Part shown: positions 8,666 through 15,376 of the stretch, piece by piece | Position numbering within the stretch: position 1 is the stretch's first letter | Layout of the letters: every line of letters starts with the position of its first letter | Source: Chitinophagaceae bacterium | Lineage (GTDB): Bacteria > Bacteroidota > Bacteroidia > Chitinophagales > Chitinophagaceae | Reading direction: 5' to 3' | Assembly (NCBI GenBank): GCA_024643645.1 | Contig: JAHEMN010000014.1 | Location: 1 to 42,729, forward strand | Length of the DNA: 42,729 nucleotides | Notes under the pieces: generated by a model | Told to the model about the DNA's origin: nothing | Databases searched by the model: none | The model's input: only the letters and a program-made list of their open reading frames with translations | Translations under genes and position numbers: made by a program

Positions 8666-9610
8666 TTAAATTTTTACCTGAAGGCCGATACCAAAAATGG
8701 ATTTTAATTGTAATGCCGGAGATGTTCCGTTTTTGCCAAATAACTCAACATCATCATCATAGATCATATCAAGATTCCAACTTAGGCAGATCAACTTTCC
8801 AACCTTTGCAGTAACAGCATTTGTCATATAGAGGTCCACATTCGATGGATTCTTATTGTAATTGGAGAACAGATCTATTCTGCCTTTGTAGGAAATGAAT
8901 TTATTGAATGATGTTGTATAGCTGATTGTTGCAAAGGAACCTACTTGGTTTAAACTATGTTTTCCCGGAGATACACCATAATCACCTCTTGCAGAAAGTG
9001 AATCATCTTTTACTATGATCCAACGGGAAGTGACAGGAGAAACGAAAGCAGTAAATCCTTTTACGGGTTTATATTCCAATCCCTGACTGATCAATGCATA
9101 AGCCGGTGATAAAAAAGCAGAGGAGAAATTCTTTTTATATACACCTTTATTGACCTCTATATATGAATAACCTTTTAATGCCTGGGTACGAAAATTTGTT
9201 AATGTAGTAAGGTTTAATTTTTTATTTAAAGTATACCCATACTTAGAAATAAAATCAATACGGTCGTCATTTTTCCTGCTTCCGAGGCTGGTCGTCTTTA
9301 TATAACCAAAATTCAGATTTAATGCATTGTCCCAGTTTGTTCTACCTTTTTTATAAAATCCATAGAGATAAAGTGAGGATGATAAAGAGAATGAAAAGTC
9401 ATCACCTCCCGCTGCCCAATTACTAAGGCTGCCTTGTCCTGCATTGATGCTATAAGTACCTCCCGTTTTCCAGTTTTTTACGCTGGTATCCTGCACATCT
9501 TTTTTGATTGCTCTTGTCGATTCAATTTGTAATTTCCGAATACTTTGGTCTTGTGAAAATAAATGCTGTGATAATAATACAAATAGGAAAAATCCGATTA
9601 TTTTTTTCAT
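8666..9610 (-). CDS. DUF3078 domain protein, predicted outer-membrane beta-barrel (paralog 1)
   Basis: The 314-residue protein has a signal peptide (cut near LFSQDQS) and the DUF3078 signature: NWKTGGTYSINAGQGSLSNW (residues ~45-65), an AAGGD motif and NFGYIKTTSLGSRKNDDRID. The alternating aromatic pattern and an ending in short strands (FGIGLQVKI) point to an outer-membrane barrel, but its function is unknown. It is a close paralog of the next gene upstream at 9835-10761, sharing the same blocks in the same order. The 224-base gap between them contains a terminator for the upstream copy, so the two are probably transcribed separately. Confidence 0.87.
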   Translation of the reverse strand: MKKIIGFFLFVLLSQHLFSQDQSIRKLQIESTRAIKKDVQDTSVKNWKTGGTYSINAGQGSLSNWAAGGDDFSFSLSSSLYLYGFYKKGRTNWDNALNLNFGYIKTTSLGSRKNDDRIDFISKYGYTLNKKLNLTTLTNFRTQALKGYSYIEVNKGVYKKNFSSAFLSPAYALISQGLEYKPVKGFTAFVSPVTSRWIIVKDDSLSARGDYGVSPGKHSLNQVGSFATISYTTSFNKFISYKGRIDLFSNYNKNPSNVDLYMTNAVTAKVGKLICLSWNLDMIYDDDVELFGKNGTSPALQLKSIFGIGLQVKI

Positions 9611-9781
9611 AACTGTTACTAAGATTTATAAAATAAAAAAATAACAGGGTAGGGATATAATTTATTTTTAGAAATCTTCTATTTCTATAGAGGCGCCAAG
9701 GTAATGAAATGATCTATTAAAGAGTAGTTCTTTTTTATTTTAAAGGAAACGTTAAAAGCTTTTTAAAATATTATATATAAA

Positions 9782-9821
9782 AATGAAAAGACCTTTCTAA
9801 TTTTAGAAAGGTCTTTTCATT
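9782..9821 (-). terminator. Intrinsic terminator after DUF3078 paralog 2
   Basis: A perfect 19-bp inverted repeat (9782-9800 with 9803-9821) is separated by two bases, so in RNA the loop would open by a pair or two. On the minus strand it is followed by TTTTATATATAA. It starts 14 bases beyond the stop of the DUF3078 gene that ends at 9835. Confidence 0.85.
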
Positions 9822-9834
9822 AATGATAATAAAA

Positions 9835-10761
9835 TTAAAACTTGACCAATAATCCAATGCCGACCAATGATTTAACCTGTAAACCGGGAGATGATTGATT
9901 AGGGCCAAATAATTTTACATCATCATCATAAATTAAATCAACACCCCAGGTTGCAGATAATACTTTCGATAATTTAATGTTCAGGACATTCGACATAAAC
10001 AGATCAATATTCTGCGGATTTCTTCTGTAATTGGAAAACAGGTCAAGTCTTCCTTTATAAGTAATATTCTTACTTATTTCTTTTAAATAGTTGATCGTCG
10101 CAAATGCTCCAAATTCGAGATTTGATTTTGAACCCGGAGTAACACCGTAAGCACCTTTATTGGAGAGGGCAGTGTCTCTTACAATTACCCAACGGGCAGT
10201 AACAGGAGAAAAGAAAATGGATAAGTTCTTTGTAGGCTTGTAGTCAAGACCAAGACTAAGTAATACATAGCCGGGGGCCATAAAATTTGAAGACAACTTT
10301 TTTACGTTATTATCAAAAGTATAACCTTCAAAAAATTGTGAACGTAAATTAAATAGTCCTGAAAGGTTTAGTTTAGGCCTTAACGCATAGCCGTATTTTG
10401 ACAACAGATCAAAACGATCATCATTTTTTCTGCTACCAAGACTGGTTGTGTTTACATAACCAAGATTAAAATCGAATGTATTGTCCCAGCTATGTTTATC
10501 TTTTTTATAAAATGCATATAAGCTAAGTAGTGAGTTTACTGATAGTGAAAAATTATCACCACCGGCTGCCCAGTTATTTAACGAACCCTGTGAAATATTA
10601 AGACTATACAATCCGCCTTTTCTCCAGGCTTTGGTACTGGTATCTGTATCGTCTTTTTTAATTTTTTTTTCTGTAGCTGATTTTAAAGCTTTAACTGACT
10701 CGTCCTGAGCTGCAACAGAAATACTAATAATTAAAGAAAGAAGAAGTATAGTTTTTTTCAT
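9835..10761 (-). CDS. DUF3078 domain protein, predicted outer-membrane beta-barrel (paralog 2)
   Basis: The start chosen is the ATG at 10761, giving a normal signal peptide (MKKTILLLSLIISISVAAQ). A longer reading to 10794 adds eleven residues and would cover the promoter box at 10776-10783. The 308-residue product carries the DUF3078 blocks GGLYSLNISQGSLNNWAAGG, NFGYVNTTSL or similar, SRKNDDRFD and a C-terminal DLIYDDDVKLFG, all also found in paralog 1. An outer-membrane barrel is likely; its role is unknown. Confidence 0.87.
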   Translation of the reverse strand: MKKTILLLSLIISISVAAQDESVKALKSATEKKIKKDDTDTSTKAWRKGGLYSLNISQGSLNNWAAGGDNFSLSVNSLLSLYAFYKKDKHSWDNTFDFNLGYVNTTSLGSRKNDDRFDLLSKYGYALRPKLNLSGLFNLRSQFFEGYTFDNNVKKLSSNFMAPGYVLLSLGLDYKPTKNLSIFFSPVTARWVIVRDTALSNKGAYGVTPGSKSNLEFGAFATINYLKEISKNITYKGRLDLFSNYRRNPQNIDLFMSNVLNIKLSKVLSATWGVDLIYDDDVKLFGPNQSSPGLQVKSLVGIGLLVKF

Positions 10762-10775
10762 TTCAAATGTTTTTT

Positions 10776-10783
10776 CAAATGTA
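10776..10783 (-). promoter_or_regulatory. -7 promoter box TACATTTG of DUF3078 paralog 2
   Basis: The minus strand reads TACATTTG, matching TAnnTTTG, 14 bases before the ATG at 10761. No clear TTG lies at the usual distance upstream; instead a palindrome (10790-10810) sits there, so an activator or repressor may act at this promoter. Confidence 0.5.
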
Positions 10784-10789
10784 ACAACA

Positions 10790-10810
10790 ATCATATTTTC
10801 TAAATATGAT
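10790..10810. repeat. 9-bp palindrome (ATCATATTT-N3-AAATATGAT), possible operator
   Basis: Perfect inverted repeat with a 3-base spacer, lying immediately upstream of the TACATTTG box of the DUF3078 gene, in the region where the -33 element would be expected. It does not have a T-run of an intrinsic terminator on either strand. It could bind a dimeric regulator; this is inference. Confidence 0.4.
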
Positions 10811-10878
10811 ATTAATTAATAATGAGTATAAAAACAATCATTTTATTTAACTGTTCATCATTAGTAGAAAAAAGGCAT

Positions 10879-10911
10879 AAAAAAAGCCTTCTGAATTTAT
10901 CAGAAGGCTTT
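10879..10911 (-). terminator. Intrinsic terminator of the tRNA-like RNA gene
   Basis: The minus strand forms a 12-bp hairpin (10911-10900 with 10894-10883, AAAGCCTTCTGA arm, 5-base loop) that ends in a run of T continuing from the stem. It starts five bases after the tRNA-like 3' end at 10917 and closes that transcription unit. Confidence 0.85.
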
Positions 10912-10916
10912 AGTAG

Positions 10917-11095
10917 CTGTAGGGGGAGGGATCGAACCTCCACGGAGCAGTTAGTTGTAGCACAAAGTTCGGTGGTCGACCCCGGTCGTCCCAGTATTGC
11001 TACCGAAACGGCTCTATGCTATATTTATCCTGTTACCTCCACCCCCGAGACAAGAGGGCATGTCTGCCATGCTTTCGCAATTTCATCACCCCACA
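10917..11095 (-). ncRNA. tRNA-like structured RNA with expanded D-loop and variable arm (unassigned)
   Basis: Reading the minus strand, TGTGGGG (11095-11089) pairs with CCCTACA (10924-10918) as a 7-bp acceptor stem with one G-T pair, followed by G as base 73; CCA is not encoded. A D-arm ATG/CAT (11086-11084, 11062-11060) encloses a Leu-type loop that would read AAATTGGCAGA if a 10-base insert with GCGAAAGC were removed. The anticodon arm CCCTC-TTGTCTC-GGGGG (11058-11042) would give anticodon GTC. The T-arm GGAGG-TTCGATC-CCTCC is at 10941-10925. Between the anticodon and T arms lie about 99 nt that fold into stacked helices (GGAG/CTCC, CAG/CTG, TAGCA/TGCTA, TTCGGT/ACCGAA, CGAC/GTCG). It has its own promoter and terminator. 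An alternative hairpin GCATG/CATGC competes with the D-arm. It is too short for tmRNA and shows no tag frame. Function unknown. Confidence 0.6.
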
Positions 11096-11129
11096 GTGTG
11101 TGTCTTGTTATTTTAAGAGCTTGATGGAA

Positions 11130-11162
11130 CAAATATAGGCTGTAGATCCGATTCATTCCAAA
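11130..11162 (-). promoter_or_regulatory. Promoter of the tRNA-like RNA (TTTG-N21-TATATTTG)
   Basis: On the minus strand TTTG (11162-11159) and TATATTTG (11137-11130) are separated by 21 bases, a good fit to the Bacteroidota -33/-7 promoter. Transcription would start near 11125, leaving about 30 nt of leader before the tRNA-like 5' end at 11095, consistent with RNase P processing. Confidence 0.65.
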
Positions 11163-11170
11163 TTTTCTAA

Positions 11171-11208
11171 CAAATATTTTGAAAGTATAGAAAATATTCA
11201 AATATTTG
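11171..11208. promoter_or_regulatory. AT-rich palindromes between the tRNA-like RNA and the Lrp/AsnC gene
   Basis: CAAATATTTG at 11199-11208 is a perfect 10-bp palindrome, and a near copy CAAATATTTT lies at 11171-11180, 28 bases away. Lrp/AsnC proteins typically bind repeated AT-rich palindromes in front of their own gene. The position also borders the promoter of the divergent tRNA-like RNA, so both could be controlled. Inference only. Confidence 0.35.
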
Positions 11209-11246
11209 CATATATAAGTAGAAATTATCAAAAATCAATTATTAAA

Positions 11247-11711
11247 ATGGCGGCTAAATTAAATCTTGATAAACTCGACCTTCAGATCATTCATCACATG
11301 ATGGAAAATGCCGAAATTTCTTACGCTGATCTGGGTAAGAAACTCTTTGTTTCAGGTGGCACTATTCATGTTCGTATCAAAAAACTACAAGAGGCAGGAA
11401 TCGTCAAAGGTACAAGGTTGAAGGCAGATTTGAAGCAATTAGGTTATGATGTTATTGCTTTTATCGGAATTTATTTAAAAGAAAGTTCGTTATATGATTC
11501 TGTTGCAAAAGATCTGCAAAAGATTCCCGAAATAGTTCGGCTAAATTATACCACCGGCAACTATAGCATGTTCGCAGAAATAGTTTGTAAGGATATCGGG
11601 CAACTTCGCTTTGTATTGCATGATCAGCTACAAAAAATAAAGGGTATTGAAAGAACCGAAACGTTCATTTCACTGGATGAGAGCTTTAGCAGAAATGTGA
11701 AAGTGATGTAA
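11247..11711 (+). CDS. Lrp/AsnC-family transcriptional regulator
   Basis: The 154-residue protein has the standard two-part build. An N-terminal winged helix-turn-helix covers residues ~5-60 (LDKLDLQIIHHMMENAEISY, then ADLGKKLFVSGGTIHVRIKKLQEAGIV), and a C-terminal RAM/effector domain covers ~70-150 (YDVIAFIGIYL and following). Family members are feast/famine regulators that bind amino acids and form octamers. The start is clear because the family begins a few residues before LDKLD. The gene is divergent from the tRNA-like RNA and convergent with the OppC gene, so its targets may be elsewhere. Palindromes upstream may be its own operator. Confidence 0.95.
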   Translation: MAAKLNLDKLDLQIIHHMMENAEISYADLGKKLFVSGGTIHVRIKKLQEAGIVKGTRLKADLKQLGYDVIAFIGIYLKESSLYDSVAKDLQKIPEIVRLNYTTGNYSMFAEIVCKDIGQLRFVLHDQLQKIKGIERTETFISLDESFSRNVKVM

Positions 11712-11720
11712 GCCTTGCAG

Positions 11721-12806
11721 TTAGATCCTGCCTCTTACATTAAGAGCATCTCTTAAGCCGTTTCCCAAAAGATTAAAAGAAAGAACTAACAGCATAATGG
11801 CAAAGCCTGGGGCAAGGGCCAGCATAGGGTTTTGTGTAATGATAAAATTGTAATTCTCCTTTATCATCAAACCCCAACTTGGTTGTGGTGGTTGTACCCC
11901 AATACCCAAAAAACTAAGACCCGCTTCAATAACAATAGCTGATGCAAAATTTGCAGCTGCTATCACCATTACCGGTCCCATGATGTTGGGCCATATATGT
12001 CTTATAATTATTCTGAAGTTTGAGAAACCCAAAGCCCTGGTTGCTTCTATATATTCCAATTCTCTTACTCCTAATACCTGCCCTCTTACCAATCTTGCAA
12101 CATTCACCCACATAGTTAATCCGACTGCAATAAATATCTGCCAGAAACCCTTTCCTAATGCTAATGTAATAGCAAATACTAAAAGCAAAGTTGGAATACT
12201 CCAGATGATATTGATAAACCACATAATAATATCGTCTGTACGGCCACGAAAGAAACCTGCTAGTGAACCAAGTAACAAACCAATACTCAATGAAATGATT
12301 ACTGTTATTAAACCTACACTTAAACTAACTCTTGTACCTACCACAATCCTGCTCAAAATATCCCTGCCATACTTATCGGTTCCTAGCCAGAATTTTTTTG
12401 TAACGACCGGGGTGGATGCTGTTTGTGCAATATGAAAAGCAGTTCTTTCGCTTAATCCTTCGTCAATATATTTTTGAACAACGACGCTATCACCAGTTTG
12501 TATATGACTGACTATTGGAATAAAATAATAAGCGTCTTCTTTGCCCGATGCTAGTTGTGATAATAAAGAAGTAGAAGCTACCTCTTTATCTTTTTTTACT
12601 TTAATGAATAGTTGTTGATACCCGGGCTTTTCACCACCAATTTCCAATATAATTCTGTTTGCAAAAGGGGAAGGGTCTGGTGCAATAAAATAGGCAAAAA
12701 CAGCTACCAATACAGATAGTAAGATAATGATCAATCCAAACATAGCACCTTTGTTTTTTTTCAGTCGTTGCCATGCTGCTGCCTGGAATGAAAGGGATTG
12801 GCTCAT
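11721..12806 (-). CDS. Oligopeptide/dipeptide ABC transporter permease, OppC/DppC type
   Basis: This 361-residue inner-membrane permease has an N-terminal cytoplasmic helix and first TM (KKNKGAMFGLIIILLSVLVA), a long extracytoplasmic insert of about 90 residues, then WLGTDKYGRDILSRIVVGTR, typical of OppC, and five further TM segments. The ATPase-coupling EAA loop reads EYIEATRALGFSNFRIIIRHIWPN (residues ~245-270). It normally pairs with OppB, two ATPases and a binding protein, but none of these is nearby. It is therefore an orphan subunit in this window. The insert between TM1 and TM2 is longer than in typical OppC (about 300 residues in total). Confidence 0.93.
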   Translation of the reverse strand: MSQSLSFQAAAWQRLKKNKGAMFGLIIILLSVLVAVFAYFIAPDPSPFANRIILEIGGEKPGYQQLFIKVKKDKEVASTSLLSQLASGKEDAYYFIPIVSHIQTGDSVVVQKYIDEGLSERTAFHIAQTASTPVVTKKFWLGTDKYGRDILSRIVVGTRVSLSVGLITVIISLSIGLLLGSLAGFFRGRTDDIIMWFINIIWSIPTLLLVFAITLALGKGFWQIFIAVGLTMWVNVARLVRGQVLGVRELEYIEATRALGFSNFRIIIRHIWPNIMGPVMVIAAANFASAIVIEAGLSFLGIGVQPPQPSWGLMIKENYNFIITQNPMLALAPGFAIMLLVLSFNLLGNGLRDALNVRGRI

Positions 12807-12850
12807 GCAGGAAAGTTAAGTGTATTAAAGGAAATTGAGCTTTGTTGTAA

Positions 12851-13969
12851 TCATTTTACACTTCGGCCTTTCCATTCATATTTCCCGGTTTGACCGAGAA
12901 GTCCTGAAATGACAGTATATAATACATGTAAGGGTTGAAAAAAGAATAGCCATTTTACAGCCCATTTCTTATCAAAAAATTTTGAAACGGATATAAAAAA
13001 AGGAAGCTCGGCAATTGTTTTTAAGATCCATAGAGCTCCCAAATACAGCCAGTATTGTTGATACCAGAAACCGGCAACTGCCAATACTAAAAATGATAAA
13101 TTGAAAACGTAAACTAAAAATAAAACTGCTATGATTCTTTTATCATGATATTTTTTTGCTTTGCTTGCCCATCTGATCCGTTGATTAATAAATCCTTTCC
13201 AGGTTTTCATTGGTTGTGTAACTACGATGGAATCTTTTGATTTTAAATAATGCACTTTACCAGGATACTCCTTCCATATCTTATGCATTAATAACATGTC
13301 ATCTCCGGAAGCAATCGAGTCAATTCCCTGAAATCCATTGACAGCATAAAAAGCCTTTTTTTCATATGCCAGATTTGCACCATTACACATCGAGTGTAAA
13401 TTCATGTTTACTGATGCACCTGTAATTCCCTGTAATACCATAAAATCCATTGCTTGAAATACTTGTAAAATTGACGAGTTGCAATTATAGAGCACAGGCG
13501 CAGCAATAAAAACAGATTCCTTTTTATTTTTAAAATCTGCCATTATCTGTAACCAGGGTAGCTTTGGAATACAATCTGCATCTGTTGTAACAATCATATC
13601 ACCCGTAGCAGCAGCAATTCCGGTTTCTATAGCCTTCTTTTTATAGGAGTTGATATTATCATCTTTTAAATGTATCAGTTTAACCGATGGAAATTGCTGT
13701 ACAATAGCTGCTGTTCCATCAGTAGAATGGTCATCAATTACAATTATTTCAAATAAGTTTGAAGGGTATGTTTGATTTTGAAGGGCTTGCAGTAACTGCC
13801 CGATATTTTCTTCTTCATTTCTTGCAGGAATGATTATGCTGATTTTTAATTGCTGTATGTGATCAGATGAAACAAATTCCGGAATAGACTTCCAGGCATG
13901 CCAATAAGAAATTATCAGAATGCTATAAATTATAAAGAAAGTAAAGATGATATATAAAATGATTATCAT
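12851..13969 (-). CDS. Membrane-anchored family 2 glycosyltransferase
   Basis: I take the ATG at 13969 (372 residues) over an in-frame TTG at 13981. One N-terminal TM segment is followed by a GT-A domain: SIIIPARNEEENIGQLL, VIDDHSTDGT, the metal-binding TTDADC, GDDMLLMHK and the QRIRW motif of processive transferases. Two or three C-terminal TM helices follow (VLFLVYVFNLSFLVLAVAGF and after). Such enzymes extend surface polysaccharides from nucleotide sugars at the inner membrane; donor and product are not predictable. The alpha/beta hydrolase gene lies immediately upstream, in the same direction. Confidence 0.9.
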   Translation of the reverse strand: MIIILYIIFTFFIIYSILIISYWHAWKSIPEFVSSDHIQQLKISIIIPARNEEENIGQLLQALQNQTYPSNLFEIIVIDDHSTDGTAAIVQQFPSVKLIHLKDDNINSYKKKAIETGIAAATGDMIVTTDADCIPKLPWLQIMADFKNKKESVFIAAPVLYNCNSSILQVFQAMDFMVLQGITGASVNMNLHSMCNGANLAYEKKAFYAVNGFQGIDSIASGDDMLLMHKIWKEYPGKVHYLKSKDSIVVTQPMKTWKGFINQRIRWASKAKKYHDKRIIAVLFLVYVFNLSFLVLAVAGFWYQQYWLYLGALWILKTIAELPFFISVSKFFDKKWAVKWLFFFQPLHVLYTVISGLLGQTGKYEWKGRSVK

Positions 13970-13987
13970 GAAGTATAGCAAAACTAA

Positions 13988-14815
13988 TCAATGAAGCAAG
14001 GCGGTCATTATTTCTTCTGCATGTTTTTCATGCAATACCTGGTGGCCAGCTGGTATTATTGAAATAGTGCAATATTCTTCAATTCCTTTTCTGAATTTTT
14101 CACCGACAGAAGAAATGATTATCCGGTCGTGTTTGCCATAAACTAAACGGACAGGTGTATTATTCTCAACAATAGTCTTTTTTATTATAGAAATATCTGG
14201 CTTTATTTTTCTTAAAGTAGTCCATCTGGAGTATAGCAACCTTCTTACTTTTGGATTCCCGATATAATAATTTACAAATTTGAAGATGCTTGCATTTACC
14301 ATTTTTAATTTATTCAGCAATTTCAGAAGACCAAAGAACCATCCAGGCTTTTGCATGGTTAATTTGAATAATTTATTGCCAATCCATGTTTGTGTGGCTA
14401 ACCAATACCAGAAATTTACCTTTAATCCATCGGGCGCCAACAAAACTAATTTTTCAATTTTTTCAGGTATTAGTTGGAGTAAACTTAATGCCACCCGACC
14501 ACCGAGGCTAAACCCTAAAAGAGTTAAGTTTTTTATCTCTGTTGTTGGTTGCTCTTTTTCTTTATTAATTATTTCTTGAACAATTTCTTGAAGATCGTTC
14601 ATGCTAAAACTTAGATCATCATTCCATTCAGTTTTTCCATGAAATGGAAGATCAATGGAGTAAAAAGTATATTGATTACCAGTATATTTCTCAAAAAACT
14701 CAAAAGCTGTTGCTTCTTCACCATACCCATGGAAACAAACTACATTTTTGGATCCGGAGCCATATATATAATAACTGATTGCCGAGTTTCTATATTGGAG
14801 AATATTAGGTTCCAT
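13988..14815 (-). CDS. Alpha/beta-fold hydrolase
   Basis: A 275-residue cytoplasmic hydrolase of the lipase/esterase-like alpha/beta superfamily. The oxyanion region reads CFHGYGEEATAF (residues ~26-37), the nucleophile elbow is GFSLGG (Ser near 96), the acid lies in LVYGKHDRIIIS and the catalytic His in PAGHQVLHEKH near the C-terminus. All three catalytic residues are present. The substrate is unknown. It starts the run hydrolase-GT2 on the minus strand and is divergent from the MarR gene, with only ~84 bases between the two starts, so MarR could control it as well. Confidence 0.9.
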   Translation of the reverse strand: MEPNILQYRNSAISYYIYGSGSKNVVCFHGYGEEATAFEFFEKYTGNQYTFYSIDLPFHGKTEWNDDLSFSMNDLQEIVQEIINKEKEQPTTEIKNLTLLGFSLGGRVALSLLQLIPEKIEKLVLLAPDGLKVNFWYWLATQTWIGNKLFKLTMQKPGWFFGLLKLLNKLKMVNASIFKFVNYYIGNPKVRRLLYSRWTTLRKIKPDISIIKKTIVENNTPVRLVYGKHDRIIISSVGEKFRKGIEEYCTISIIPAGHQVLHEKHAEEIMTALLH

Positions 14816-14848
14816 ATCAGCCTTAAAAATTTTTTTTGAAAAAATATA

Positions 14849-14878
14849 TTGGCTATTTCAAATATAATACTAATTTTG
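14849..14878 (+). promoter_or_regulatory. Promoter of the MarR gene (TTG-N19-TAATTTTG)
   Basis: TTG at 14849-14851 and TAATTTTG at 14871-14878 are separated by 19 bases, an excellent match to the Bacteroidota promoter consensus. The transcript would start near 14883, inside the palindrome at 14880-14899. Confidence 0.7.
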
Positions 14879-14879
14879 A

Positions 14880-14899
14880 ATAGTTGCACAAACAACTAT
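14880..14899. promoter_or_regulatory. Probable MarR operator, palindrome ATAGTTG-N6-CAACTAT
   Basis: A perfect 7-bp inverted repeat with a 6-base spacer ends immediately before the MarR start codon at 14900 and covers the expected transcription start. MarR-family dimers bind palindromes of this size, often with TTG and CAA half-site cores, and usually repress their own gene. Autorepression is the likely role. No second copy was seen before the acyl-CoA dehydrogenase gene. Confidence 0.65.
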
Positions 14900-15340
14900 A
14901 TGCCAAACAACCAATTTAAAAAAGGAGAATTATACAGCTTTATCACCGGTAAAGCTTCTACTGCTATTGCAAGAAGGTTGCAGAAGAAGTTTAACAATGC
15001 TGGTTTGAATATTACGATTGAGCAATGGAGTGTATTATATCATTTATGGAAGAAAGAAGGTATTAGTCAGCAAGAGATCTGCAATGCCACTTTCAGGGAT
15101 AAGCCAAGCATAACTAGGTTGGTAGATAATCTTGAAAAATTAAATCTTGTAAAGAGAGTTCCATCTGAGCATGACAGAAGAATAAATCTTATATATCTAA
15201 CAAAAAATGCTGAAAAGTTACAGGAAGAAACGATGGCCATCGCATCCGAAACTTTGAATGAAGCATTGGAAGGAGTACCAACAGATAAAGTGGATATATG
15301 TAAAGAAGTATTACAAATTGTGTATGACAATCTTAAATAA
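14900..15340 (+). CDS. MarR-family transcriptional regulator
   Basis: Start at the ATG 14900 (146 residues); an upstream in-frame TTG would put the promoter and operator inside the gene. The winged helix-turn-helix is clear: ITIEQWSVLYHLWKKEGISQ, the recognition helix around FRDKPSITRLVDNLEKLNLV and the wing KRVPSEHDRRINLIYLT. MarR proteins bind as dimers and are released by small ligands such as phenolics or acyl-CoAs. The acyl-CoA dehydrogenase gene follows after 36 bases with no new promoter seen, so it is probably in the same transcript. A fatty-acid or acyl-CoA response is thus a reasonable guess. Confidence 0.93.
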   Translation: MPNNQFKKGELYSFITGKASTAIARRLQKKFNNAGLNITIEQWSVLYHLWKKEGISQQEICNATFRDKPSITRLVDNLEKLNLVKRVPSEHDRRINLIYLTKNAEKLQEETMAIASETLNEALEGVPTDKVDICKEVLQIVYDNLK

Positions 15341-15376
15341 TTAAACCTAAGTCTTATATATTTTAAAATTAAAATC

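Noticed and set aside
10917-11095. tmRNA (ssrA) as identity of the structured RNA
   Set aside because: The span is about 179 nt whereas Bacteroidota tmRNA is near 390 nt, there is no tag-peptide frame, and it has D-arm and anticodon-arm structure that tmRNA lacks.
10917-11095. Group I intron inside a tRNA gene
   Set aside because: Removing the central insert does not restore an anticodon stem on the 3' side, and no group I core sequences could be seen; the 99 nt insert is also too short.
10822-11124. A 100-residue plus-strand frame over the tRNA-like RNA region
   Set aside because: It has no signal, domain or homology-like pattern, and lies across a transcription terminator and an RNA on the other strand. 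The RNA structure explains the sequence better.
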